Positions 38,301 through 46,063 of a stretch of 64,000 nt of DNA are shown here, piece by piece. The notes under the pieces are model-generated. The model worked only from the letters and a program-made list of their open reading frames with translations. It searched no databases and had not been told where the DNA came from. Each line of letters starts with the position of its first letter. The stretch's first letter is position 1. The position numbers were made by a program, and so were the translations under genes. The DNA comes from a virus, in the IMG/VR virus record IMGVR_UViG_3300047443_000090, positions 1-64,000 of that record; one strand, 5' to 3'.

Positions 38301-39782
38301 ATGCCCACACCAAACCTTAACCCTAAAATCACGCAAGCCGGTCTAGCGCTGTTCCCTGCGCCATCGGTGCCCGGCTTCCATATCGAGCTGACGCACGTTG
38401 CGCTGGGCACCAGCATGTACGCGCCGCTCGGCAGCGAGACAGCCCTGAAAGCCGAAGTCGCCCGGTTCCCAATCCTTAGCGGCACAAACCCATCGCCGCG
38501 ACAGGTGCAAGTCGGCCTCACGATCACGGACACGGACCCTAGTGGCAAGAGCGCGAACGGCAAGGGCGTTGGCGAAATCGGCTTTTACTCTGGCACTACC
38601 CTGTTCGCAATCTGGAGCCAGCCTACCGAACCTCTGTTCTACAAGTCGGCGGCGTTCGATATTCCGCTGGCCTACACGCTCGATGTCTCGATCCTCCCGG
38701 CTGGCTCGGTGACGATCACGGTTGACGCCCAGCAGGCCGGGCTGTCGTCGTTCATCCTCGCGCACGAGGCGAAGGTAGACCCGCACCCGCAATACCTCAC
38801 GGTGGTTGAGGGCGATGCTGCCTATGCGCCAAAGAGCCATACCACGGCAACCGATCCGCACCCGCAGTATTTGACGCCAGCAGAGGGCGATGTGGCATAC
38901 ACGCCCCTCTCCCACGCCAGCGCGACCGATCCGCACCCCCAATACCTGACGCCAGCAGAAGGTGCTGCCGCCTACGCGCCGCTGAGTCACACGTCGGCAA
39001 CCGATCCGCACCCGCAATACCTGACGCCAGCCGAAGGCGACGCCGCGTATATAAAACAAGGTGGCGGCCCCGGTCAGTCTGGTAATAAACTGAACATGGG
39101 CTGGACTGGCACTGGGGTTAAAGTATCGGTCGATAATGTTGACCTTGGGAGTATTGCCTTCCAAAGCTGGGTAAATCAACTTTTCACCGACCTCGTTGGC
39201 GCAGCGCCGCAGACTCTAAACCAGATCAACGAGCTGGCCGCTGCAATCGGTTCCGATCCGAATTTCGCAGTCACGATGTCCAACGCGCTGGCCGGTAAAG
39301 AGGCGAAATTCGCTTCCGGTACGCGCCTCGTGTTTTCGCAAGGTGCAGCGCCGACCGGCTGGACTCAAGTAACCGACGACTCGGCCAATAACCGTATGCT
39401 GCGCGTGGTAAACGGCGCTGGCGGCGGCACTGGCGGTTATCACGATCCATCGTATAACAACGTAGTCGCAGCCCACACCCACGGCTTCTCGACCGGCAAC
39501 GTCAGCGCGGATCACGCGCACGGTATTGGCGACCCCGGCCACGTTCACGGCGGCGGCATGATGGTTGGCAACCTCAACTATGGTGCGGGCGGTAACTCAT
39601 ACCTCGAAGAAGGTGCGGGCGCACCGAACTACACGCGCGAGTGGATGACTGGCGCAGCTACCGGCATTTGGCTTGGCGGTGCTACCTCTAACCACACTCA
39701 CTCCGGTTCTACCGACAACGGTTCGTCGTCTACGAACTGGGAGCCTCGCTACATCAACCTGATTATCTGCTACAAGAACTAA
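38301..39782 (+). CDS. Tail fibre with DUF3751-like N-terminus and collar-type tip
   Basis: 493 aa. The first 150 residues (AGLALFPAPSVPGFHIELTHVALGTSMYAPLGSETALK..., VGEIGFYSGTTLFAIWS, PLAYTLDVSILPAGSV) fit the phage tail-collar/fibre N-terminal domain (DUF3751) that attaches to the baseplate. Four DPHPQYL repeats (about 160-260) form a shaft. The tip (residues about 345-493: TRLVFSQGAAPTGWTQV, AHTHGFS, DHAHGIGDPGHVHGG, NHTHSG, WEPRYINLIICYKN) is a collar/receptor-binding domain rich in HxH motifs that may bind metal. Confidence 0.88.
   Translation: MPTPNLNPKITQAGLALFPAPSVPGFHIELTHVALGTSMYAPLGSETALKAEVARFPILSGTNPSPRQVQVGLTITDTDPSGKSANGKGVGEIGFYSGTTLFAIWSQPTEPLFYKSAAFDIPLAYTLDVSILPAGSVTITVDAQQAGLSSFILAHEAKVDPHPQYLTVVEGDAAYAPKSHTTATDPHPQYLTPAEGDVAYTPLSHASATDPHPQYLTPAEGAAAYAPLSHTSATDPHPQYLTPAEGDAAYIKQGGGPGQSGNKLNMGWTGTGVKVSVDNVDLGSIAFQSWVNQLFTDLVGAAPQTLNQINELAAAIGSDPNFAVTMSNALAGKEAKFASGTRLVFSQGAAPTGWTQVTDDSANNRMLRVVNGAGGGTGGYHDPSYNNVVAAHTHGFSTGNVSADHAHGIGDPGHVHGGGMMVGNLNYGAGGNSYLEEGAGAPNYTREWMTGAATGIWLGGATSNHTHSGSTDNGSSSTNWEPRYINLIICYKN
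38778..39048 (+). repeat. Four in-frame DPHPQYL repeats in the fibre
   Basis: Repeat unit of about 25 residues (DPHPQYLTPAEGDAAYAPLS, then HTSAT) in four copies, near-identical at DNA level. This is a trimeric-shaft building block typical of tail fibres; unequal recombination could change shaft length. Confidence 0.85.
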
Positions 39783-39791
39783 GGAGCCGAA

Positions 39792-40031
39792 ATGAGCAAA
39801 ATTACCGGGCACCAATGGGGCGACGATATGCGCTATATCGGCGCATACGAGTTCCCAAACAACCTCGACAAAGAGGAAATACACCTGCCGCCGCGTACTA
39901 CCCTGCTGGAGCCTCCTATGGGCCTTCCAGTCGATCAGGAGGCCGCGTGGTTTGAGCGGGGCCAGCGCTGGATCGTTCGCGGCGTGATGATGTCGCACAT
40001 GCCTACCCGCGAGGTGCCGGATGAGCATTAA
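39792..40031 (+). CDS. 79-aa tail-fibre partner (assembly-chaperone-like)
   Basis: AGGAG ribosome site, directly after the fibre. MSKITGHQWGDDMRYIGAYE...LDKEEIHLPPRTTLLEPP... matches the layout of short tail-fibre assembly proteins (SPxGxYxGxxxhpp...). It likely helps fold or attach the fibre. Confidence 0.65.
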   Translation: MSKITGHQWGDDMRYIGAYEFPNNLDKEEIHLPPRTTLLEPPMGLPVDQEAAWFERGQRWIVRGVMMSHMPTREVPDEH

Positions 40032-40362
40032 TACCGTCATCACTTGCCCGCTTGGCTCCAAGTGCGAGGAAGTCCGCGACAACGCGATTCACCGCTGCGC
40101 GTGGTCTATCCAAATCGCCGGGCAAAACCCGCAGACCGGCGAGACAAAGGACGAGCACGCCTGCGCTATGGCATGGATGCCCATTTTGCTGATTGAGAAT
40201 TCCAAGCAGCAGCGCGGCACGACCGTGGCTATCGAATCGTTCCGCAATGAGACTGTGCAGAGCAACGAGGCAAGCCGCGCGATGATGATGGCCGCCGCGT
40301 CCCTGCCAGCTATGGCGAAGCTGGCTCATGCCGCGCGCACGCATGGCGAGGTGGTGGGATGA
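40021..40362 (+). CDS. 113-aa protein of the tail region
   Basis: Cysteine-containing N-terminus (TCPLGSKCEEV..., HRCAWSIQIAG) and a helical C-terminus. Overlaps both neighbours (11 nt; ATGA). Function unknown. Confidence 0.7.
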   Translation: MSINTVITCPLGSKCEEVRDNAIHRCAWSIQIAGQNPQTGETKDEHACAMAWMPILLIENSKQQRGTTVAIESFRNETVQSNEASRAMMMAAASLPAMAKLAHAARTHGEVVG

Positions 40363-40958
40363 TCCGCGCCATGTGGGTGATGGTCTATGCTGTCGCGGTG
40401 CTGGTGAGCTTGGCTATCGACGTGGCCGCGCGCTTCTGCCTGAACTGGATCGTTGCGGCGCTGTGCGACGACAGCGGGAACCTGCCGCGCTGCCTGCGCT
40501 GGTTCCAGACCTTTGACGACGACTGCGACGCCGGTATGCGCGCGCGCCGTAACGAGCTGCGCCAGAGCCCGCCCGGCGATACATGGGCGGCGTTCGCCCC
40601 CTTCCCCGTTACGTGGCTAGACCGCTACCGTAACCGTGCGCTATGGCTGTTCCGCAATAGCTCCTACGGGTTTTCTTACTACCTTTTCGGTCGCTCGTTC
40701 AAGCCGTGGAAATGGGTTGTTGCCCGCCACATCGACACACCGGCCCTGACGCTGTTCATTGCGACCGGCCCGCGCGGCGCGTTCAACGTCTACTATCACG
40801 GCCAGTTCGGCATGTGCAAGCTCGGCTGGAAGGCGTGGAACTACTACGTTCCCGCCGCTGGTGATTCCCCCGCGCGGTGGAAGGCATCCCCTTGGGGGTC
40901 TATGTGGCGCGTTCCTATGACGTTCTCGATCAACCCGTTCAAGCGCAAGGTGGGCTGA
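40359..40958 (+). CDS. DUF7338-like membrane protein
   Basis: 199 aa. One N-terminal TM (MWVMVYAVAVLVSLAIDVAA) followed by LPRCLRWFQTFDDDCDAGMRARR, WLDRYRNRALWLFRNSSYGFSYYLFGRSF and an aromatic C-terminal domain (GWKAWNYYVPAAGD). It resembles a family of phage proteins (DUF7338) found beside tail fibres; function unknown, possibly envelope interaction. Confidence 0.72.
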   Translation: MIRAMWVMVYAVAVLVSLAIDVAARFCLNWIVAALCDDSGNLPRCLRWFQTFDDDCDAGMRARRNELRQSPPGDTWAAFAPFPVTWLDRYRNRALWLFRNSSYGFSYYLFGRSFKPWKWVVARHIDTPALTLFIATGPRGAFNVYYHGQFGMCKLGWKAWNYYVPAAGDSPARWKASPWGSMWRVPMTFSINPFKRKVG

Positions 40959-41275
40959 TGCCGTCGCCAATTTCAGCGGCCCGGTTCGTTACCGCCGTGC
41001 GGGCGTTCGCCGTGCAAACGCCGAACTGGGGCACGGCTATCCGCTACTACACGAAGCCGGACGAGCGCAACGACATCACGCTCATCGCCGACCGCGTGTA
41101 CGGCGACCGCAGCGCATTCATGGCCGTGTTTGCAGCGGCGGGCATGGACACGCTGGAGCAGCAGCTAGACGAGCAATTGCTTGTCCTGCCGACCTATCAA
41201 CAATTGCAGATCATCAAGCGACAAACAGGATATTTGACCGATGCCGAACAACTCGCGTATAGCTCCCTCAGTTAA
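40958..41275 (+). CDS. LysM/tail-X-like small baseplate protein
   Basis: 105 aa. C-terminal half ITLIADRVYGDRSAFMAVFAAAGMDTLEQQLDEQLLVLPTYQQLQII has the pattern of the LysM-like tail protein X (IAxxxYGDRSxxxxIxxAN...L.G..L.LP). Tail X sits on the baseplate hub. TGATG overlap upstream and a 35-nt overlap with the next gene. Confidence 0.65.
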   Translation: MPSPISAARFVTAVRAFAVQTPNWGTAIRYYTKPDERNDITLIADRVYGDRSAFMAVFAAAGMDTLEQQLDEQLLVLPTYQQLQIIKRQTGYLTDAEQLAYSSLS

Positions 41276-42272
41276 GGCGGCACTGGCCGGGGCAGTCTCG
41301 GTCAAGCGCGAGGCCGCCGACGCCGCAGCGTTCGATCTGGCGCGCAGGCAGGCCGCTACGACCATCCTGCGCCCGAATGAGGTATCGGGCGAGTATGACG
41401 CTGGCCGCCTGCTGACGACTACCCTGCGCGGCGAGGTGCGCGCGCTGACGCATGACGACATTCGCGCGTTCCAGAACAACGTCGCCCGGCTGAAAAAGAA
41501 ATTCAAGGGCGGCATCACGGCCCAGTCCGTAATCGACCTCGCGCTGGGCACCGACAAGGATCGCGCGAACAAGCAGATCAACATGGCGGTTCCGGCCCAC
41601 ATACACGATGGGAAAGTGCATTTCATCACGAATGCCGGGCCTGACTCCAATGTGTCGCGGCACCACGTCCATGTGCAGTTTCTGGACTTTGACGCGGCGG
41701 TTGGCGCGTCGCCAAACGACCCTAAGAAGCTGGGCAAGCTGGTGGCGAATGGGCGGCTGCTGTTTGATTGCGACTGCGGGCGGCACACGTTCTGGTATCG
41801 GTACATCGCAACCATCGGCAAGTACAACACTGGCCGCGCGGAGACTGGCTATCCGAAGGTCAGGAACCCGAAGCTGATGGGCGTGGCGTGCAAGCACGTC
41901 CTGCGCACCATGCACGTCATCCTGAAGGATCAGGCGGTTCAAGTGAAGATCGCCGGGGCGGTGCTGAAGGCGCGCGCGGTGCTCGACGGCGGCAAGGTCA
42001 AGGCGGAAAAGGTCAAGGTCGCGGAGCTGCGCAAAATGGCCGAGGCGCAGCAGGCCAAGCGCAAGACGAGCACGAACCTTAAAACCAGTGATGAAAAGAA
42101 GCAGGCGGCGGCCATCAGGAAGGCCAAAACCGATATGAAAAAGGCGGCGACGGAGCAGGCCAAGCCGACGAATGCAATGCGACAGGTGGCGCGGCACGCG
42201 CAGTCACTTCTGGCGCTGGGCGCTATCACGCAGGCGCAATTTGACCAAATCGTAAAAGGAGCTGGGAAGTGA
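41241..42272 (+). CDS. Structural protein with SWIM-like zinc motif
   Basis: 343 aa. CDCGRHTFWYRYIATIGKYN...GVACKHVLRTM has the SWIM zinc-finger order C-x-C-x(n)-C-x-H. Upstream a RHHVHVQF segment. The C-terminal 130 residues are Lys/Ala-rich and coiled-coil. SWIM domains usually bind DNA or proteins, so this may sit at the DNA-facing part of the particle; found among tail genes. Confidence 0.62.
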   Translation: MPNNSRIAPSVKAALAGAVSVKREAADAAAFDLARRQAATTILRPNEVSGEYDAGRLLTTTLRGEVRALTHDDIRAFQNNVARLKKKFKGGITAQSVIDLALGTDKDRANKQINMAVPAHIHDGKVHFITNAGPDSNVSRHHVHVQFLDFDAAVGASPNDPKKLGKLVANGRLLFDCDCGRHTFWYRYIATIGKYNTGRAETGYPKVRNPKLMGVACKHVLRTMHVILKDQAVQVKIAGAVLKARAVLDGGKVKAEKVKVAELRKMAEAQQAKRKTSTNLKTSDEKKQAAAIRKAKTDMKKAATEQAKPTNAMRQVARHAQSLLALGAITQAQFDQIVKGAGK

Positions 42273-42766
42273 TTAACAACGTACCGATCAAGATCATGGA
42301 GGCGTCGCGCATTGTCACGCTGCGCCATCCAAACTCCCTCGACTGCGGCGTGTACCGCAAGACCTTGCTACGCCCGCCAGAGGGGCCGCTGATGGGCGGC
42401 CTATCGACGCTGGGCGGGCTGGGCGTGCTCAAGAACGAGGACGATCCCGATTTCGAGTATGTCTTGCTCGGGCCGGGGAAGTTGCATATTACGAGCCGTT
42501 TTGACGGCGGTGAAATGTTCGACCGTGGCGACGGCATCGCTTCGGACGAGCCAATGCAGGAGGCGAATATTGTGTCCGTCAAGGTGCCGGGCTTCGAGCC
42601 GAAGAAGGGCGACCTTGTGGCGGCCATGCCGGGCGGCGGCGTGGTGATAGGGTTCGAGATTATCGGCACGACCGGCAATGTGTCGATCTACCCGTACACG
42701 ACGAAGTTTGTCATCGCGCCGCGCGACGAGCTGCACGACCTCGCGCCGTGGACGCCAGCGCCCTAA
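42269..42766 (+). CDS. 165-aa structural protein
   Basis: ATGA overlap. Beta-rich (ASRIVTLRHPNSLDCGVYRKTLLRPPEG, FEYVLLGPGKLHITSRFDGGEMF, VVIGFEIIGTTGNVSIYPY). Last gene of the tail operon, ending by overlapping stops with the converging gene at 42763. Function unknown. Confidence 0.65.
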   Translation: MINNVPIKIMEASRIVTLRHPNSLDCGVYRKTLLRPPEGPLMGGLSTLGGLGVLKNEDDPDFEYVLLGPGKLHITSRFDGGEMFDRGDGIASDEPMQEANIVSVKVPGFEPKKGDLVAAMPGGGVVIGFEIIGTTGNVSIYPYTTKFVIAPRDELHDLAPWTPAP

Positions 42767-43080
42767 AAGAGAGAAAATCGCGGGTTCTTCATAAACAGGA
42801 ACGTCCCCGCTTCAACGAAAGCGTTCTGTCGAACCTGCGCCGCGCGCTGGGGCGGTATGTCCAGCTTCACGCCCGGCGCGTGGAACATCATATCGCCAGC
42901 CTCAAGGTCAAAGCCGTTCGCCTTGAATAGCGACCGCAGAGCCCTCTCCTGCCGCGCATGCTGCGCCTTCAGCCGCGTGTTGGCCGCGTCTACTGCCTTC
43001 AGTATCGCATCGAATGAAAGCTGTTCGCCCTGATACGTGACGTTGGCCGTAGCGGTGGCCTGCAAGCGCGCGGCGGGCAT
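42763..43080 (-). CDS. 105-aa accessory protein
   Basis: Beta start (RLQATATANVTYQGEQLSFDAI), then helices (LKAQHARQERALRSLFKANGF) and PGVKLDIPPQRAAQ. Its TAG stop overlaps the opposite TAA. Function unknown. Confidence 0.7.
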   Translation of the reverse strand: MPAARLQATATANVTYQGEQLSFDAILKAVDAANTRLKAQHARQERALRSLFKANGFDLEAGDMMFHAPGVKLDIPPQRAAQVRQNAFVEAGTFLFMKNPRFSLF

Positions 43081-43082
43081 GG

Positions 43083-43598
43083 TTAGCCTTCCATGCCAGT
43101 GTAGTTGCCCTGCGCCGCCAGAAGCGTCAACGCCGCTTCGATGGCGTGCTGAATCGCACCTTTGGCGGTGCTGCCGCCTGTCAGCTTATTGAGGGCTTCA
43201 CCGGCATCCGGGCTGATCCACGTCGTCAAGCGCCGCTCGCCGCGCTCGCGCTTCGCAGCGTCCGACTTGCCGCGCCGCTCTGCTGCCGACATAGCAGGCT
43301 GCCTCTCCCGCGCCTTGGTGGCCGTGCGCTTCGCGCCCTTCTTTGGCACTACAGCGAAATCCTTGCCCATGAGGCTGCTGGCTGCGAATACCTCGCCCGG
43401 CGCGGCCAGCGCAGTAGCGCGCTCGACCTTATTGCCGGTGTCGCAGAAGTGCGTAGTGACGTGCCCCAGCGATACCCACAACCCGCAGGCGTTGAGGGCT
43501 TCTACCGCCTTGTTCCTAGAGGTGGTGGCCACGATGACGCGCACTTGCTTTCCGTCGATGAAGTCGGAGCCAGCGAATACTTTGATTTTGCTTTCCAT
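43083..43598 (-). CDS. 171-aa protein with RHH-like C-terminus
   Basis: N-terminal alpha/beta part (IKVFAGSDFIDGKQVRVIVATTSRNKAVEAL). Basic middle (KKGAKRTATKARERQ). The end RRLTTWISPDAGEALNKLTGGSTAKGAIQHAIEAAL resembles a ribbon-helix-helix DNA-binding domain. It may be a regulator of this leftward unit. Confidence 0.68.
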   Translation of the reverse strand: MESKIKVFAGSDFIDGKQVRVIVATTSRNKAVEALNACGLWVSLGHVTTHFCDTGNKVERATALAAPGEVFAASSLMGKDFAVVPKKGAKRTATKARERQPAMSAAERRGKSDAAKRERGERRLTTWISPDAGEALNKLTGGSTAKGAIQHAIEAALTLLAAQGNYTGMEG

Positions 43599-43623
43599 GA
43601 TGCTTGCTTTCGATGTGATGCCG

Positions 43624-44001
43624 TTATTGTTTCATCGCCAGCAGGACGTGCTGGCCGGGTATTTCCGAGAGCGCCTTTTCCGGGTAGTCGCAAGCCTGCC
43701 AAACGACATTTACGACCGCGTGCCCGTTGCTGCCGTGCCCGGCGACAAAGCCGAGATAGCCTTCCGGCGTCCACACTTGCTGGCCGGGCGCGAACTGGCG
43801 CGGCGTGTCATCGACCAACACCGGATCGCCTGCGGGCTTGAATTGCTTGCCGAACTCTGTCAGCAGCGCGGCGGCTTGGTACTGGTCAGCCTCTTGGAAC
43901 ACGCGCCCGAGCAGCGTAAGGAAGTCGCCGGTTGCCTTCGCGCCCGGCTTCTCCGATGCGGCTTGCAGCTCGCGCTTGATGGCGTTGAAATGAGCTTCCA
44001 T
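43624..44001 (-). CDS. 125-aa accessory protein
   Basis: Start at 44001 just after the preceding stop. Helical N-terminus, then PGQQVWTPEGYLGFVAGHGSNGHAVVNV, an SH3-like beta motif. Function unknown. Confidence 0.7.
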   Translation of the reverse strand: MEAHFNAIKRELQAASEKPGAKATGDFLTLLGRVFQEADQYQAAALLTEFGKQFKPAGDPVLVDDTPRQFAPGQQVWTPEGYLGFVAGHGSNGHAVVNVVWQACDYPEKALSEIPGQHVLLAMKQ

Positions 44002-44002
44002 G

Positions 44003-44314
44003 TTATTCGTAGTGGCTGTCATTGTCGCCGCCAAAGTCGTCAAGGTACATGCCGCCCGATACCGGGTCATTTTCGCCCGGCAGATGGTTGAGGCTCACTT
44101 GCGGCTCAATCCACTTGTTGCTGGGCTGGGCGTCCGGGTAGGCGGCCAGCGCTGTTTCGGCGTCCGGGTAGGCGTCGATAAAGCATTTCATCGACTGGCC
44201 TTCGAGGACGGAGCCGCGCTCGTAGGTGCCCCAGCCGTAGACGCAGATGGGATTCTGCCCCATGCCCGGCTTGTATTCGTAGGTGTAGCACTCGTACTGT
44301 TCGCTCTTGCTCAT
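44003..44314 (-). CDS. 103-aa acidic accessory protein
   Basis: MSKSEQYECYTYEYKPGMGQ; Tyr- and Asp-rich, ending NDSHYE. Repeated DAYPDAETALAAYPDAQP. Function unknown; small acidic proteins can be DNA mimics, but this is only an idea. Confidence 0.68.
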   Translation of the reverse strand: MSKSEQYECYTYEYKPGMGQNPICVYGWGTYERGSVLEGQSMKCFIDAYPDAETALAAYPDAQPSNKWIEPQVSLNHLPGENDPVSGGMYLDDFGGDNDSHYE

Positions 44315-44349
44315 ATTGGTTCCTTGGTGGTTGCTTGAAAAAGTTGGGG

Positions 44350-44913
44350 CTAAAAACCGAAGTTCGAGGCGCAGATAGGGCCGATTCCTCTTTCGATAGA
44401 GTCTGGATCGGTCAGCTCTCGACCGCAGCAGGCGCAAATGCCGGTCTGCTGGCCGTAGGCGACTGCCGACTTGATCGGGTCAGCGCACAGCGTCACAATC
44501 TGCGCGCGCTGTTCGTCGCTGCAATCGCGCGAGCCGGTGAACTGGCCGTCAGCGATTTTGCCGAGGTATGCGTCGGATGCGGTGACGTAGATCGCGCCAG
44601 CGTTGCGCCCGGTGGCCGGGGCCATCTTCAGTACGAAATCGCCAAGGCGCAGTTTTGGACGCTTCAGGCCGTTCTCGGTGGCCGTGGCGAAAGCGACTTG
44701 CACCGCGCCCACACCGGCAGAGCCGACTTCGACGCCAGCGGCGGCCACCGGGGCGGCAGCGTTGCGAGCGACGATCCGGGCGACCGCTGCAATCTGGTTA
44801 TCGGTCAGCGTGCCCTTGGACTTCAGTTGACGATCCAGCGAGAACGCGAAGTCGTTAGACGGCGCGTGCTGAATGATCCACTTGATTTCTGGTGCGTTTG
44901 ACTTCAGTTCCAT
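44350..44913 (-). CDS. DUF6011-containing protein
   Basis: 187 aa. C-terminus TGICACCGRELTDPDSIERGIGPICASNFGF is the DUF6011 zinc motif (CxxCGRxLxxxxSxxxGxGPxC). The N-terminal part is Ala/Val-rich with ENGLKRPKLRLGDFVLKMA. DUF6011 is found in phage and host proteins with nucleic-acid context; function unknown. First gene after promoter copy E. Confidence 0.82.
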   Translation of the reverse strand: MELKSNAPEIKWIIQHAPSNDFAFSLDRQLKSKGTLTDNQIAAVARIVARNAAAPVAAAGVEVGSAGVGAVQVAFATATENGLKRPKLRLGDFVLKMAPATGRNAGAIYVTASDAYLGKIADGQFTGSRDCSDEQRAQIVTLCADPIKSAVAYGQQTGICACCGRELTDPDSIERGIGPICASNFGF

Positions 44914-44944
44914 GACGGCCCCCGGTGCGTTGTTGATACTGCGT

Positions 44945-44973
44945 AGTGTATGCGCTCACACATTAAGCGTCAA
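44945..44973 (-). promoter_or_regulatory. Repeated promoter, copy E
   Basis: Minus strand TTGACG, 17 bp, TACACT with invariant GTGAGCGCATACA. Drives 44350-44913 and following small genes. Confidence 0.8.
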
Positions 44974-44990
44974 GCTGTTTTTGGGGTAGC

Positions 44991-45006
44991 GCCCGGCGAA
45001 CCGGGC
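44991..45006 (-). terminator. Stem-loop after the 305-aa gene
   Basis: GCCCGG-CGAA-CCGGGC hairpin immediately before promoter copy E, with CCCCAAAAA rather than T-run on the minus strand. Likely a degenerate copy of the terminator part of the terminator-promoter cassette. Confidence 0.5.
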
Positions 45007-45013
45007 GGTTTCA

Positions 45014-45931
45014 TTATTGCGGCTGTGCCGTCTTCGTCAAATCGGCCAGTTTTGCCGTGGATTCGTCAAGATAGCGCTTCCAGTACTCCGCGTCCTTATC
45101 TGATTCTGCCTTCTTCAGCAGCTTGGTATATTCCTTGATGTCGCGCTCGGCTCGCTTGATGTCGCTGGCCAGCTCTTTGGCGGCTTTCTCTGCCTTCAGG
45201 CGCGGCAGATCGTCAATGCGGGCCAATTCCTTCAGGCAGGCCAAGCAGGTTACTTCTTCCCGGTTCTCGGTCGTCATCTTGTAGGTCTGCGCGCCCTGAG
45301 CGGAGGAAACGCAAGCACTGCTCTTGCGGCCATACCTAATTGCAGCGAAGTGCAGGCGAGGCGCATTGGCGGCCTTGTCGGCGGCGGTGACTGGCTTCAG
45401 CGGCTCCAGCTTCCAGTTGTTCAATCGGGCGGTCATGTACTCGATGCTCATTTCCGCTTCTTTGATGTTGCGGCGAAGGTGCTTGAGCCATTCTGCCGAC
45501 AGCTCTTTGATGGCCGCTTCGATGGTCTTCGCATCGCTGTAGCTCTGCCATTTTTTCACTTCCTTGCCTTGGGAGTCGATTGCTACCGGCAGGCCGCTTT
45601 CCGCCAGCTTTACAGTGACGAGGATAGGGTAGATCAGGTCGCCAGCGCGGGTAACTTGGCGGTACATCATGCGAATCTTGCCATCCTCGGCCAGCGGGTT
45701 CTTTTTCAGGGTGGCGATTTCGCCCTTCTTCGCGGCCACGTAGGCATTTGCGTGCTCGATGCCGCGCGCCAGCAGGTCGCACGAAAGCTGGTAAGGCTTC
45801 GCGCCGGAACCGAAGCAAGCGCCTTGCTGCCAGCCGTTTTGGATCGTGTAGCCATGCTTGGCGATAGCGTGCTCGTGCGACTTCTGTTCACGCCCGCAAA
45901 TCTGACAATTCCCGAAAAATTCAGCAGCCAT
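45014..45931 (-). CDS. 305-aa accessory protein with zinc sites and coiled coil
   Basis: N-terminal NCQICGREQKSHEHAIAKHGY is a zinc-finger-like start (CxxC then HxH). Middle is helical; CLACLKELARIDD forms a second Cys pair. C-terminal coiled coil (KAEKAAKELASDIKRAERDIKEYTKLLKKAESDKDAEYWKRYLDESTAKL). Shares the DAEYW motif with the 22420 gene. Function unknown. Confidence 0.74.
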   Translation of the reverse strand: MAAEFFGNCQICGREQKSHEHAIAKHGYTIQNGWQQGACFGSGAKPYQLSCDLLARGIEHANAYVAAKKGEIATLKKNPLAEDGKIRMMYRQVTRAGDLIYPILVTVKLAESGLPVAIDSQGKEVKKWQSYSDAKTIEAAIKELSAEWLKHLRRNIKEAEMSIEYMTARLNNWKLEPLKPVTAADKAANAPRLHFAAIRYGRKSSACVSSAQGAQTYKMTTENREEVTCLACLKELARIDDLPRLKAEKAAKELASDIKRAERDIKEYTKLLKKAESDKDAEYWKRYLDESTAKLADLTKTAQPQ

Positions 45932-45959
45932 TGCAACCTCCGTGTGTTTGTATGTCGCT

Positions 45960-45988
45960 ACTGTATGCGCTCACGTTTATTGCGTCAA
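45960..45988 (-). promoter_or_regulatory. Repeated promoter, copy F
   Basis: Minus strand TTGACG, 17 bp, TACAGT with invariant GTGAGCGCATACA. Reads into the 45014-45931 gene; divergent from the polyvalent operon at 46064. Confidence 0.8.
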
Positions 45989-46063
45989 GTGTTTTTTTGC
46001 GACGGCGCAAATGAGCAGGAAAACAGGCGGCCCCGGCGCATCGCCAGCCAATGACAATGGCGT

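Noticed and set aside
38301-40031. Invertible tail-fibre switch driven by the serine recombinase
   Set aside because: No second fibre tip in opposite orientation and no matching crossover-site pair flanking the fibre were seen; only a local ribosome-site hairpin.
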